A program made the translations under genes and the position numbers. The notes beneath the pieces were generated by a model. The model saw only the letters and a list, made by a program, of their open reading frames with translations, had not been told where the DNA came from and did not search any database. This document shows, in pieces, positions 40,720-49,906 of a stretch of 64,000 bases of DNA (its first letter is position 1; each line of letters starts with the position of its first letter). Origin of the DNA: UBA5794 sp963714375 (lineage in GTDB: Bacteria > Actinomycetota > Acidimicrobiia > Spongiisociales > UBA5794); assembly GCA_963714375.1 (NCBI GenBank), contig CAVQOG010000008.1:434001-498000 (forward strand). The letters are read 5' to 3'.

Positions 40720-43278
40720 ATGGCTGTGCAATACGATCCCGACCTCGAGAGTCTGTTCCGTGAGGAACTCACTGAACGGGCGTCATCCCTGGCCGAAGGC
40801 GCCAAGGCCGTCATCGACGGCCAGGTGACCATCGAGCTCGCAGGGCGTATGGTGCGCGAGGGCCACACCATCAAGGGCACCGGTCGGGTCATGGGACACG
40901 AGGTGATCGCCAGGGGAGGCGAGACATGTGAGGTTGTGTGGCGTTGGATCCAACACGGTGAGGTCCAACCCGCTGTGATGCTCGGAAGGGCACTCAGTCT
41001 CTTGGTTGAGGCGCTACCGGATGCCTTGGGCGGCGATCCCGATGGGGTGTCCGGTGCGATTGAGGCAATTCGAACCCTGATCGCGGAACCTGCCAGACTC
41101 GCCGAGCTGCCAGAGCCGATGTATGCAGAACCAGCCGAGGTGAAGACGTACGACGTACACCTGACATCAGACGTCGGACAACAGACGTCGGACGTCGGAC
41201 CGAGAGACTCCGAGGACGAACCGCCATCCGATGACGATCCGCCGCCTTCCGATGATGTACCACCGACGTCCGACGTCCGACGTCCGACGTCCGATATTGA
41301 AGCGCCGACGTCCGATGAAGGACCGCCTTCCGATGATGGAATACCGACGTCCGACGTCCGACGTCCGACGTCCGACGAACCGCCGACCTCCGACGACGAA
41401 TCGTTCGACAGCCTGGTGTTCGAGCCAGGCCCCGATGGCAAGCTCCGGATGCCTGTCGTCACCATTGAGATCGTTAGATCTGCCTTCGCGGGCGGAGCAG
41501 GGCACGCTGCGGCTGCTCATCGCACACAGCCCGATGAGCTAGCCGCCGCTGCCCGACCTGTGCATGTATCCGACCCCTTGGGGAGAATCGACGGGGAAAT
41601 CGACGGGGAAATCGACATCTCGTTCCTCGACATTGAAGGGTTGACGCTCGACGGTGACGCGATCCCGGTCTATGGACTGGGGGGTCTCGCCAGTGCCGTC
41701 GAAGCGTGGGCCGCCGAGGAGTCAGTTCCTGTCAATGCGGGCCGGTTGTATCGAATGATCAATGATGCCGCGGCCCTCCGCATGGATCTGCAGTCTCTCA
41801 GCACGCACGCTGGTCACGTTCTCCAGACCGCCGAGGCGAAGTCGATTCCCGCAGCCGAAGGCGCGCTTGAGGCGATCGAAACTGCAAGACGCTCGTCGTT
41901 GGAACTTGAGAACCGTGCCTTGGGGTTGACCTCCCTCTCCATGGAATCCACCTTGTCAACGCTTCCGCAAGTGATGAAGTACCTCGCCAAGAAGTGTCAA
42001 AAGCGTGTTGAGCTTGTCGTGACAGGTGAAGAGACCATTGTTGATAGGCAGTTGGTTGATCGCGTCGGTGAAGTCGTACGCCAGTTGATGGTGAATGCGG
42101 TCGTACACGGAATCGAGCCTCACGACGACCGCGTTCGAGCAGGCAAGTCTTCAAGAGGAACCGTCTCCATAGGGTTTGAAAGCGACGGACAGCACGTGAC
42201 GATCGAGGTGGCTGACGATGGAGCCGGCATCGACTGGACGGCGGTACGAGAAACCGCGTTGGGGCTCGGGCTCGTGGAAGGTGACCCAACGTCAGAGGAG
42301 TTGCGGTCTGCATTGTTCTCCGAAGGGTTCTCAACGAACCCGCAATCATCTGAGTTCACAAGCGAAGGAGATGGACTGTGGCGCATCTCCCAGATCGTCG
42401 AAGAGGTGTATGGGTCGCTTGCAATGACGTCGTCGTCTGACGGCGTGGCGTTCACGATCACCATCCCGGCGCACCGTGCCCTCCAAAGAGCCCAGCTCTT
42501 CGAGGCTGGCGGTCGTTCTTGGGGTCTTCCGGCGGTAACTGTTGTCGGGTCGGTTCCCATCGGCGATGTTGAGATCGAGGTCTCGGAGCGAGGCTCAACG
42601 ATCGCCTTCGACGATGGGCGGATTCCGTACTCATCTTTCGCGACGGTTGCGGGACTCGATGTTGAGGGCATGCCATCTGAGGTAATGATCATTCAGTGTC
42701 CCATTGGTCCGATTGCGCTTGCAGTCGACAAGATGCTCGATGTCCAGGAGGTCGTCACGAAGGATCTGGGTCCGCTCCTGTCCGGATCCACTGTGGTCAC
42801 CGGAGTGGCACTTCTCGGCGGCGATGACACTGTGCTGCTTGTTGATGCCGGGCGTCTTGCGTCGAACCTTCAGGACGACGAAACTCGAGCGTCGGGACCG
42901 GTCAGCACAGTGCTGGTCGTCGACGACAGCCAAGGAGTTCGCCAGGTCGTGTCCGGTGTGCTTGCATCACACGGGTTTGCAACGCTCTCGGCAGGTTCGG
43001 TCGCGGAAGCTCTGTCGGTGCTCGGTGAGAGCACGATCGATGCGTTGGTCGTTGATTTCTCGATGCCCCGGGCCGATGGTGTGGCTCTTATCCACCTTGT
43101 TCGACAACGATACGGGAGTATTCCGATCGTGATGCTGTCGGGCGTGGCGTCTGAGGAGGACAAGGAGCGCGCCGAGCTGGCGGGTGCCGACGCGATCTTC
43201 GACAAGTCAGATTTCAAGAAGGGTGCGCTCGTCGAGAAGCTGAGCAAGCTCATCGCCGAAGCCGCTACCGTGGAATAG
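40720..43278 (+). CDS. CheA-like histidine kinase fused to a receiver domain
   Basis: An 852-residue hybrid kinase. An Hpt domain (about 1-130) has the phospho-acceptor His49 in HTIKGTG. A long acidic linker (about 148-229) is made of S-D-V-x-R-P-T-type repeats. A dimerisation/ATPase region follows with the N-box NAVVHGIEP (about 450) and the G-box DDGAGID. A CheW-like domain (about 600-720) comes next, and a receiver domain ends the protein (VLVVDDSQGVRQV with Asp735/736, acceptor Asp779, conserved Lys near 829). No chemoreceptor, CheW, CheR or CheB gene is nearby, so it may control pili, development or another output. Confidence 0.9.
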   Translation: MAVQYDPDLESLFREELTERASSLAEGAKAVIDGQVTIELAGRMVREGHTIKGTGRVMGHEVIARGGETCEVVWRWIQHGEVQPAVMLGRALSLLVEALPDALGGDPDGVSGAIEAIRTLIAEPARLAELPEPMYAEPAEVKTYDVHLTSDVGQQTSDVGPRDSEDEPPSDDDPPPSDDVPPTSDVRRPTSDIEAPTSDEGPPSDDGIPTSDVRRPTSDEPPTSDDESFDSLVFEPGPDGKLRMPVVTIEIVRSAFAGGAGHAAAAHRTQPDELAAAARPVHVSDPLGRIDGEIDGEIDISFLDIEGLTLDGDAIPVYGLGGLASAVEAWAAEESVPVNAGRLYRMINDAAALRMDLQSLSTHAGHVLQTAEAKSIPAAEGALEAIETARRSSLELENRALGLTSLSMESTLSTLPQVMKYLAKKCQKRVELVVTGEETIVDRQLVDRVGEVVRQLMVNAVVHGIEPHDDRVRAGKSSRGTVSIGFESDGQHVTIEVADDGAGIDWTAVRETALGLGLVEGDPTSEELRSALFSEGFSTNPQSSEFTSEGDGLWRISQIVEEVYGSLAMTSSSDGVAFTITIPAHRALQRAQLFEAGGRSWGLPAVTVVGSVPIGDVEIEVSERGSTIAFDDGRIPYSSFATVAGLDVEGMPSEVMIIQCPIGPIALAVDKMLDVQEVVTKDLGPLLSGSTVVTGVALLGGDDTVLLVDAGRLASNLQDDETRASGPVSTVLVVDDSQGVRQVVSGVLASHGFATLSAGSVAEALSVLGESTIDALVVDFSMPRADGVALIHLVRQRYGSIPIVMLSGVASEEDKERAELAGADAIFDKSDFKKGALVEKLSKLIAEAATVE
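41164..41400 (+). repeat. Heptad repeat family B inside the CheA-like gene
   Basis: Units GACGTCG, CCGACGT and CCGATGA, identical to the intergenic family B, run through the linker region. Three heptads make 21 nt, so TSDVRRP is the translated unit; TSDVxRPTSD occurs twice without change. The array keeps the reading frame open. Confidence 0.9.
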
Positions 43279-43309
43279 AAGCTTTCAGCTTTCAGCCCAC
43301 AGCTTTCAT
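43279..43309 (+). repeat. Heptad repeat family A, copy 5
   Basis: AGCTTTC, AGCTTTC, AGCCCAC, AGCTTTC, starting directly after the stop of the CheA-like gene. Confidence 0.8.
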
Positions 43310-43360
43310 CGATCATCGCTCACGCTGGAGGACGGGGCTCGCAGGCTCGCACGCCCCCCT

Positions 43361-43400
43361 AATCCGACTGCGTCGGATTTGTCCCCCCTGAAGGGGGGAC
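43361..43400 (+). repeat. Palindrome family D, copy 2, and adjacent hairpin
   Basis: AATCCGAC-TGC-GTCGGATT (43361-43379) is followed at once by GTCCCCCC-TGAA-GGGGGGAC (43381-43400). Both are perfect hairpins. The D stem differs from copy 1 by a paired change (T-A for C-G). There is no T-run, so they are not typical terminators. Confidence 0.75.
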
Positions 43401-43421
43401 GGGTTTGAAGCACTTCTGAAT

Positions 43422-43468
43422 TCGGTCATCGGACTACGGTCATCGGTCATCGGTCATCGGTCATCGGC
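43422..43468 (+). repeat. Heptad repeat family B, copy 5 (reverse form)
   Basis: TTCGGTCATCGG, then four 7-nt units GGTCATC. It ends 22 nt before pcrA and lies over the likely -35 region of that gene. Confidence 0.8.
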
Positions 43469-43489
43469 CCTGAGACTTACACTCCGAGG

Positions 43490-45670
43490 GTGACCGAATC
43501 CCCGCTCTTTGAGCATCTCAATCCAACCCAACGCGAAGCTGTTGCAGCCACAGAAGGCCCTGTGCTTGTGATTGCGGGGGCCGGTTCAGGCAAGACGCGG
43601 GTCTTGACGTTTCGGATTGCGCACCTCATCCGGGATCTGAACGTGTCACCGTACGACATCCTGGCGATCACATTCACGAACAAGGCTGCCGGTGAGATGA
43701 AAGACCGCGTCGCACAACTGGTGGGTGGCGTCGCACACAACATGTGGGTCTCCACGTTCCACTCTGCGTGTGTGCGAATCCTCCGACAGGAGATCCACCG
43801 ATTCGGCTACCGAAGCTCATTTTCGATATACGACGAGGCCGATGCGAACCGTCTCATATCGATGTGTATCAAGGATCTTGATCTTGATCCGAAGCAGTTC
43901 CCGCCCCGACGGATCAAGGGTGCGATTTCAAAAGCCAAGAACGAGTTGATCGACTACGAGACGTTTGCTTCCCAGGACGTCGGGTTCTACCACGACAAGG
44001 TTTCAGACATCTACCGGCTGTATCAACAGCGGTTGGTTGAGGCCTCAGCGGTCGACTTCGACGACATCCTCAAGCTCACTGTTGAGCTGCTCCAGGCGTT
44101 TCCCGAAGTGCTCGACCGATGGCAGACCAAGTTTCGATACATTCTCGTGGACGAGTATCAGGACACCAATCATGCCCAGTACATGCTGGTCAGGATGCTC
44201 GCGGACAAGCACAGGAACATCTGTGTCGTTGGGGACTCTGATCAGTCGATCTACGCCTTCCGGGGCGCGGACTTGCGAAACATCATGGCGTTTGAGAAGG
44301 ACTATCCAGATGCCAGGTTGATTCTGCTCGAGCAGAACTACCGGTCGACCCAAACGATTCTGGATGCCGCAAACGCGGTCATCGTCAACAACGCAACTCG
44401 GCAGCCGAAGAAGCTCTGGACCGATGAGGGTTCTGGTGAGCAGATCGTCGTGTTTGAGGGCCAGGATGAACATGAGGAGGCTGCGTTCATTGCCGAGGAG
44501 ATTGCCCGCCTCCAGGATCTCGACGTGGAGTTGAGCGACATTGCAGTGTTCTACCGAACCAACGCTCAATCGCGTGTGATTGAGGAGCTGTTTGTCCGCT
44601 TTGGTGTCACCTATCAAGTCATCGGCGGCCTCAAGTACTACGACCGCAGAGAGGTGAAGGACGCTCTCGCGTATCTGCGTGCCGTTGTCAATCCCGACGA
44701 CCAGGTCGCGTTGAAACGAATCATCAATGTTCCACGGCGTTCGATTGGTGACACGTCTGTTGCACACGTTGACCGCTTCGCCGAACGCAACGGCATCGGT
44801 TTCATGGACGCCCTTCGTCGGGCTGGCGAAATTGATCAGCTGACGGAACGCGCCAGGAGGTCGATTCTCGATTTCGTGGCTCTCATGGATGTTGTTGCAA
44901 CCAAGGCCGTACTCGGCCCTGAAGCAGCGGTTGAGGCAGTGCTCTACGACACGGGATATCTCGACTCCGTCCGGGCCGAGCGCAGCATTGAGGCGATGGG
45001 TCGTGAGGAGAACCTCAAGGAGCTCCAGACCGCGGCGGCTGAGTTCGCAGAGACGGGACCGGCATCCGTCGGGCCGGACGAGTGGTCAGCACTCGACGGG
45101 ACAAGGAAACTGCAGATGTTTCTTGAGGCGATCAGCCTTGTGGCGGACGCGGATGCCAAAATCGAAGCATCGAACGTGACGTTGATGACGCTCCACAACG
45201 CAAAGGGCCTCGAGTTCCCAGCGGTGTTCCTCACGGGGCTCGAAGATGGGGTTTTCCCCCACATGAGGGCGCTTGGGGACCCCAAGGAACTCGAAGAGGA
45301 ACGACGCCTCTGTTATGTCGGAATCACACGGGCCGAGGAGCGCCTGTATCTCACGAGGGCGTGGAGCCGGAATCTTTGGGGTCAGAACAACTTCAACGGT
45401 CCGAGCCGATTCCTCAGCGAGATACCCGCGAGCCTTACCTTCAAGACGAAACGAAAGCGGAGATCCGCGACGATGGAGGCGCGGACACCGACCTCGACTG
45501 TCTCAGACGCCGACATCGAGGCTGGCGACAGGGTCCGCCATTCCCATTGGGGGGAGGGTGTCGTCCGCGACATCGTTGGAGCCGGTGACCGGGCTGAGGC
45601 CGTTGTTGTGTTTGATGGCCCCGGCACGAAACGACTGCTTCTGGCATGGGCGCCACTGGAAAAGGTCTGA
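43490..45670 (+). CDS. pcrA: ATP-dependent DNA helicase PcrA/UvrD
   Basis: A superfamily 1A 3'-5' helicase of repair and rolling-circle replication. The 726-residue protein has motif I AGAGSGKTRVLTFR (about 29), motif II VDEYQDTNHAQ, motif III GDSDQSIYAFRGAD, motif IV QNYRSTQTIL, motif V TLHNAKGLEFPAVFLTGLED and motif VI VGITRAEERLYL. The last 60 residues (HWGEGVVRDIVG) form a Tudor-like tail that in PcrA binds RNA polymerase. GTG 43490 lies 6 nt after TACACT, the leaderless spacing. Confidence 0.95.
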   Translation: MTESPLFEHLNPTQREAVAATEGPVLVIAGAGSGKTRVLTFRIAHLIRDLNVSPYDILAITFTNKAAGEMKDRVAQLVGGVAHNMWVSTFHSACVRILRQEIHRFGYRSSFSIYDEADANRLISMCIKDLDLDPKQFPPRRIKGAISKAKNELIDYETFASQDVGFYHDKVSDIYRLYQQRLVEASAVDFDDILKLTVELLQAFPEVLDRWQTKFRYILVDEYQDTNHAQYMLVRMLADKHRNICVVGDSDQSIYAFRGADLRNIMAFEKDYPDARLILLEQNYRSTQTILDAANAVIVNNATRQPKKLWTDEGSGEQIVVFEGQDEHEEAAFIAEEIARLQDLDVELSDIAVFYRTNAQSRVIEELFVRFGVTYQVIGGLKYYDRREVKDALAYLRAVVNPDDQVALKRIINVPRRSIGDTSVAHVDRFAERNGIGFMDALRRAGEIDQLTERARRSILDFVALMDVVATKAVLGPEAAVEAVLYDTGYLDSVRAERSIEAMGREENLKELQTAAAEFAETGPASVGPDEWSALDGTRKLQMFLEAISLVADADAKIEASNVTLMTLHNAKGLEFPAVFLTGLEDGVFPHMRALGDPKELEEERRLCYVGITRAEERLYLTRAWSRNLWGQNNFNGPSRFLSEIPASLTFKTKRKRRSATMEARTPTSTVSDADIEAGDRVRHSHWGEGVVRDIVGAGDRAEAVVVFDGPGTKRLLLAWAPLEKV

Positions 45671-45687
45671 CGTCAGACCTTTGGCTC

Positions 45688-46467
45688 TCACCTCAGCGCT
45701 GACCCGAGGTCTCCCCTGAGCCGTTGATCAGGTGTGAATCCGGCGCGTGCCGTGAGTACGGCGATCACCGTTGAGGAGACAGCAACTGTTCCGAGCACAA
45801 GGAGCATCACAACGAGTTGGATGACGACGGCGTCGAGCGGCTCGACGCCTGCGATGAGGAGACCAGCCATCGCACCGGGCAGTGAAACCAGCCCAACAAC
45901 CTTGGTGCGTTCGATCTGGGGGAGGAGGGCGACACGAGTCGCCTCTCGAACCACAAACATCGAGGACTTCTTGGCAGGGAAGCCGAGGGCAAGGAGCCCC
46001 TCGACCTGGGCCGCTCCTTCCGTCATCTGCTTGCGAACCTGATCGGCAGACACCACCGTTCCTGTGAGGGCATTCCCGATCGTGATCCCAGCAATCACGA
46101 TCACCTGGATCGGCTCAAACGGAAGTACGCCGAATCCGAACACCACGGCGAGCGACAGACCGGTTGCACTTCCGATTGCGAGCGCAGCTGGGGCAAAGAT
46201 CGCACGTGTCCCGGCTCTGTTTGCCGTCACCCACGCGGCGACACAGACCATGCCAATCACCCACACTGATGCGAGCACCGCCTCCCAGTCAGTGCCGAGA
46301 ACCAGGGACAGTACGAACCCCACCACGCCGAGCTGGAACGCTGCGCGTGCAGATGCCCACAGGATGGAACGCTCGAACCCAAGCTTGAGAATCACCGACA
46401 CCCCAACGGAGATGGCGATGAGTGAGAAAGAGGCACCGAGCACAAGGATCGGATTGAGATCAAGCAC
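45688..46467 (-). CDS. FetB/YbbM-type ABC transporter permease
   Basis: A 259-residue UPF0014-family membrane protein, the permease half of the FetAB iron exporter. It has about seven hydrophobic segments and the conserved IAGITIGNALTGTV and SLPGAMAGLLIAGVEP motifs. The partner ATPase FetA is not adjacent in this window. It converges with pcrA (17 nt between stops). Substrate assignment is by homology pattern only. Confidence 0.82.
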   Translation of the reverse strand: MLDLNPILVLGASFSLIAISVGVSVILKLGFERSILWASARAAFQLGVVGFVLSLVLGTDWEAVLASVWVIGMVCVAAWVTANRAGTRAIFAPAALAIGSATGLSLAVVFGFGVLPFEPIQVIVIAGITIGNALTGTVVSADQVRKQMTEGAAQVEGLLALGFPAKKSSMFVVREATRVALLPQIERTKVVGLVSLPGAMAGLLIAGVEPLDAVVIQLVVMLLVLGTVAVSSTVIAVLTARAGFTPDQRLRGDLGSALR

Positions 46468-46535
46468 ATTCCGACTTTAGGCCCGTGCGACTCCGCCAAC
46501 ACAGGCAATGTCGCCGCCAGACCTACCATCGGCTG

Positions 46536-46928
46536 ATGCCTACGCGGATCCTGATTGCAAAGCCCGGCCTTGACGGCCACGATCGCGGAGCAAAGGTCGT
46601 GGCACGAGCACTGAGGGATGCCGGTTGTGAGGTCATCTACACCGGGCTGCACCAAACGCCAGCAAACATCGCGTCCGTCGCCATCCAAGAAGATGTAGAC
46701 GGGGTTGGGCTTTCAGCCCTGTCGGGTGCTCACATGACGCTGTTCCCGAGTGTGGTTGCTGAGCTCGCCGAACGGGGCGCGACGGATGTTGTCGTGTTCG
46801 GTGGCGGCATCATTCCCGACGCGGACATCCCCGAACTCGAAGCAGCGGGTATCGCAAGAATTTTTGGTCCGGGAACATCGCTCGAAACGATCCAGGACTG
46901 GGTCGCCGACACCTTCCCGCCGGACTGA
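46536..46928 (+). CDS. B12-binding subunit of methylmalonyl-CoA mutase type
   Basis: A 130-residue cobalamin-binding domain. The signature DGHDRGAKVVARALRDAG (about 13-30) carries the axial His; it is followed by SALSGAH and VVFGGGIIPDADIPEL. It acts with a separate catalytic subunit of methylmalonyl-CoA or another acyl-CoA mutase, which is not in the window. ATG 46536 follows TACCAT by 6 nt, so leaderless. sucCD come next, which would take up succinyl-CoA. Confidence 0.88.
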   Translation: MPTRILIAKPGLDGHDRGAKVVARALRDAGCEVIYTGLHQTPANIASVAIQEDVDGVGLSALSGAHMTLFPSVVAELAERGATDVVVFGGGIIPDADIPELEAAGIARIFGPGTSLETIQDWVADTFPPD

Positions 46929-46973
46929 CGGGCATCCGCCAACACGCACGCAACCCGTTCCCGAGGAGGGCAC

Positions 46974-48197
46974 GTGAAGATCCACGAATACCAGGCCAAG
47001 GCCTTGATGAAGGCCGCGGGAATCCCCGTACCAGCGGGAATCATGGTCACCGATCCCGAAGCGGCCGCTGACGCAGCTACCAAACTCGTCAACGAGACAG
47101 GGAATCCCGTCGTGGTTGTGAAGTCTCAGATCCATGCCGGGGGGCGAGGAAAGGGCCGATTCATCGAGCATCCCGATCTTGGTGGTGTCACTGTTGTTCT
47201 CGACGGCATCGACGGTGGCTTTGAAGCAACGAAGGCGAAGGTTGCCGAGCTTGCATCGAAGATGCTCGGTTCGACGCTCGTCACGGTTCAGACCGGACCA
47301 GAGGGAAAGACCGTCAACCGGCTCTACATCGAACAGGGCATCGACATCGCGACGGAGCTTTACCTGTCTGTGCTGCTTGATCGGTCCACCAGTCGCAACA
47401 TCGTCATGGCCTCCACCGAAGGAGGAACCGAGATTGAAGTCGTTGCAGAGGAAACGCCAGACAAGATCCTCAAGGAAGAGATTGATCCAGCGTTTGGGCT
47501 GAGGGATTTCCAAGCGGCGCGGATTGCAGCCGGTCTTGGGCTTGACGGTGCAGCGGCACGCAACGGAGCAGTCTTCCTCAAGACGCTCACGAAGGCCGCT
47601 GTGGATCTTGATACTGACCTGGTTGAGATCAACCCCCTCGTCGTAACCACTGATGGACGGGTCATGGCGCTCGACGGAAAGATGTCGTTCGAGGCCAATG
47701 CTCTGTTCCGACATCCTGAAGTCCTCGAACTCCGCGATCCGTCCGAAGAGGACGAAGCTGAGGCGCAGGCCAAGGAATATGGACTCAGCTTCATCAAGCT
47801 CGACGGCTCGATCGGTTGCATGGTCAACGGTGCAGGTCTCGCGATGGCGACCATGGACATCATCAAGTACGTCGGAGGAGAACCAGCCAACTTCCTCGAC
47901 GTCGGAGGGGGAGCCGAAAAGGACCAGATCGTTGCGGCGTTCAAGATCATTACGGCAGATCCGAACGTCAAGGGCATTTTCGTCAACATTTTCGGAGGCA
48001 TCATGCGCTGTGACACGATCGCAGAAGGCGTTGTGGCTGCAGTGGAGGAAGTCGGCCTCGATGTTCCGCTTGTGGTACGTCTTGAAGGAACGAACGTTGA
48101 ACTCGGAAAGCAAATCATCAATGAGTCCGAACTCAACGTGGTGAGTGCTGAGGACATGAAAGACGGAGCTGTCAAGATCGTGGAGTTGGCCAAATGA
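46974..48197 (+). CDS. sucC: Succinyl-CoA ligase beta subunit
   Basis: Together with SucD makes succinate and ATP or GTP from succinyl-CoA in the TCA cycle. The 407-residue protein has an ATP-grasp domain starting MKIHEYQAKALMKAAGIPVP, VKSQIHAGGRGKGRF, and the C-terminal CoA-ligase part (NIFGGIMRCDTIAEG). It is about 20 residues longer than usual, through inserts such as ELRDPSEEDEAEAQAKEYGL. GTG 46974 follows GAGGAGGG. The stop overlaps sucD by 4 nt. Confidence 0.95.
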   Translation: MKIHEYQAKALMKAAGIPVPAGIMVTDPEAAADAATKLVNETGNPVVVVKSQIHAGGRGKGRFIEHPDLGGVTVVLDGIDGGFEATKAKVAELASKMLGSTLVTVQTGPEGKTVNRLYIEQGIDIATELYLSVLLDRSTSRNIVMASTEGGTEIEVVAEETPDKILKEEIDPAFGLRDFQAARIAAGLGLDGAAARNGAVFLKTLTKAAVDLDTDLVEINPLVVTTDGRVMALDGKMSFEANALFRHPEVLELRDPSEEDEAEAQAKEYGLSFIKLDGSIGCMVNGAGLAMATMDIIKYVGGEPANFLDVGGGAEKDQIVAAFKIITADPNVKGIFVNIFGGIMRCDTIAEGVVAAVEEVGLDVPLVVRLEGTNVELGKQIINESELNVVSAEDMKDGAVKIVELAK

Positions 48198-49117
48198 GTG
48201 TGCTCGTCAACAAGGACACAAGGGTGCTCGTCCAAGGTCTTGGGAAGACCGGAAGTTTCCACACGGACAAGGCACTTGCCTATGGCTCCAACATGGTTGG
48301 AGCGGTTCATCCTTCGCGGGCAGGCCAGACCGAGTCGTTCTCTGGTGAGACCGACCATTCCGGTGTCCAGGGCAGAGGAGACTCCTATGCAGCCGATCTC
48401 CCGATCTTCCGCTCGGTGATTGAGGCGGTGGACGCAACGGGCGCGAACGCAAGTGTCGTGTACGTGCCACCACCGTTTGCCGCAGACGCAATCATGGAGG
48501 CAGCAGAGGCTGGCATGCCACTCATCATCTGCATCACCGAGGGAATTCCCGTTGCTGACATGGTGATCGCAAAGCGGTATCTCCAAGATCGCGATGTACG
48601 ACTCGTCGGACCGAACTGTCCAGGGGTCATCACCCCACAGGAGTGCAAGATCGGGATCATGCCCGGCTACATCCACACACCGGGCAAGATCGGTGTCGTA
48701 TCTCGCTCGGGGACACTGACCTACGAGGCTGTGCACCAGCTGACCCTCAACGGGCTTGGCCAGACGACAGCCATCGGAATCGGCGGTGACCCGGTGAACG
48801 GCACCAACTTCGTTGACTGCCTGAAGCTGTTCAACGATGACCCTGAAACCGAGGGTGTGATCATGATCGGCGAGATCGGCGGAACCGCAGAGGAGGAAGC
48901 AGCCGAGTGGATCAAGGCGAACATGACCAAGCCGGTTGCCGGTTTCATTGCAGGAACATCTGCGCCTCCCGGGAAGCGTATGGGCCACGCCGGCGCGATC
49001 ATCTCGGGAGGCAAGGGAACAGCTTCAGCCAAGATCGAAGCACTCGAAGCAGCAGGAGTGGTCGTTGCCCCCACGCCAACAGACATGGGCACCGCCATGC
49101 TCCAAGCAATGGGCTAG
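48194..49117 (+). CDS. sucD: Succinyl-CoA ligase alpha subunit
   Basis: Carries the CoA-binding Rossmann domain and the phospho-histidine. The 307-residue protein has VQGLGKTGSFHTDKALAYG near residue 14, GPNCPGVITP, and active-site His265 in KRMGHAGAIISGG. It starts with ATG overlapping sucC. The stop TAG touches the first base of element C copy 3, which may form the 3' end of this transcript. Confidence 0.96.
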   Translation: MSVLVNKDTRVLVQGLGKTGSFHTDKALAYGSNMVGAVHPSRAGQTESFSGETDHSGVQGRGDSYAADLPIFRSVIEAVDATGANASVVYVPPPFAADAIMEAAEAGMPLIICITEGIPVADMVIAKRYLQDRDVRLVGPNCPGVITPQECKIGIMPGYIHTPGKIGVVSRSGTLTYEAVHQLTLNGLGQTTAIGIGGDPVNGTNFVDCLKLFNDDPETEGVIMIGEIGGTAEEEAAEWIKANMTKPVAGFIAGTSAPPGKRMGHAGAIISGGKGTASAKIEALEAAGVVVAPTPTDMGTAMLQAMG

Positions 49118-49172
49118 CGCGCGTACCCAGGGTATGAACCCCCCGAAAAGGTGGGTTGTGGCCCACAGAACG
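49118..49172 (+). repeat. 55-nt intergenic element C, copy 3
   Basis: Immediately after the sucD stop. Same 55-nt length as copy 1: CGCGCGTACCCAGGGTATGA, variable middle CCCCGAAAA, hairpin GTGGGT-TGTG-GCCCAC, AGAACG. It runs into the GGAGGA Shine-Dalgarno of the next gene. Confidence 0.85.
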
Positions 49173-49180
49173 GAGGAAGT

Positions 49181-49906
49181 ATGTACACAGCGACATATCG
49201 GACGGGGCAGCAACGGCTCATCGCCTTCATGGATGGCAGGGATCCCGAAGTGGTTGTACCAGCATGTCCGGACTGGACGGCAACCGATGTCATCCGGCAC
49301 CTTGCAGGGATATCGTCAGACGCATCGAATCTCGTTTTCGAGGGGTTTGCAAGCGATGAATGGACTGATGCACAGGTGTCATCGAGGCAGTCCATGTCTC
49401 TCGGCGAGGTGATCGCTGAGTGGACCGAAACGATCGACGAAGCGCTCGCGGTCCTCGACACGATTGACACCCAGGATGTTGGCGATTTCATCATGTCTGC
49501 ATTCGGACCGATTCCACCCGCCGTCCTGCCAGCGTCCGCAGTCAGCGATCTCTTCCACCACGAGTTCGACATACGAAATGCCTACGGCGACACCGGAGCT
49601 CGGGATCGACCTGAGGTACATGTCGTCGCCGCTGGCCATGTGCGGTCGTTACGCCCGATGTTCGATGCCCTGAGCCTCCCAACACTCCGTGCGGAGTCCA
49701 CCGACTCTGGTCAGGACTGGAACGTTGGTCGAGAAGCGCCGGTTGCCACCGTGGCAGCCACTTCCTTCGAGCTCATGCGCGGTATCGGTGGCCGACGCAC
49801 ACGTGACGAGATGCTCGCGTGGGATTGGGCCGGGGACGCCAACGTGTTCGTTGACTCCATGGTGCTCCCACACCTCTCGATGCGAGATGCGTCGCTGGGG
49901 GAGTAG
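49181..49906 (+). CDS. MDMPI_N (mycothiol-enzyme/DinB-like) family protein
   Basis: A 241-residue protein with the four-helix N-terminal domain of mycothiol-dependent maleylpyruvate isomerase: LIAFMDGRDPEVVVPACPDW, TDVIRHLAGI (metal His) and DLFHHEFDIRNA (two further His). Such proteins are common in actinobacteria and often use mycothiol; the reaction here is unknown. The C-terminal half (VAATSFELMRGIGGRRTRDE) is the usual all-beta tail. ATG 49181 follows CGGAGGAAG. Confidence 0.85.
   Translation: MYTATYRTGQQRLIAFMDGRDPEVVVPACPDWTATDVIRHLAGISSDASNLVFEGFASDEWTDAQVSSRQSMSLGEVIAEWTETIDEALAVLDTIDTQDVGDFIMSAFGPIPPAVLPASAVSDLFHHEFDIRNAYGDTGARDRPEVHVVAAGHVRSLRPMFDALSLPTLRAESTDSGQDWNVGREAPVATVAATSFELMRGIGGRRTRDEMLAWDWAGDANVFVDSMVLPHLSMRDASLGE

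Noticed and set aside
43381..43400. Intrinsic terminator at the GTCCCCCC/GGGGGGAC hairpin
   Set aside because: The stem is strong, but the following bases are GGGTTTG without a T-run; kept as a repeat hairpin only.
47360..48988. Long minus-strand open frame opposite sucC-sucD
   Set aside because: Codon structure and conserved motifs belong to sucCD on the plus strand; the reverse frame is low-complexity Ser/Arg-rich.
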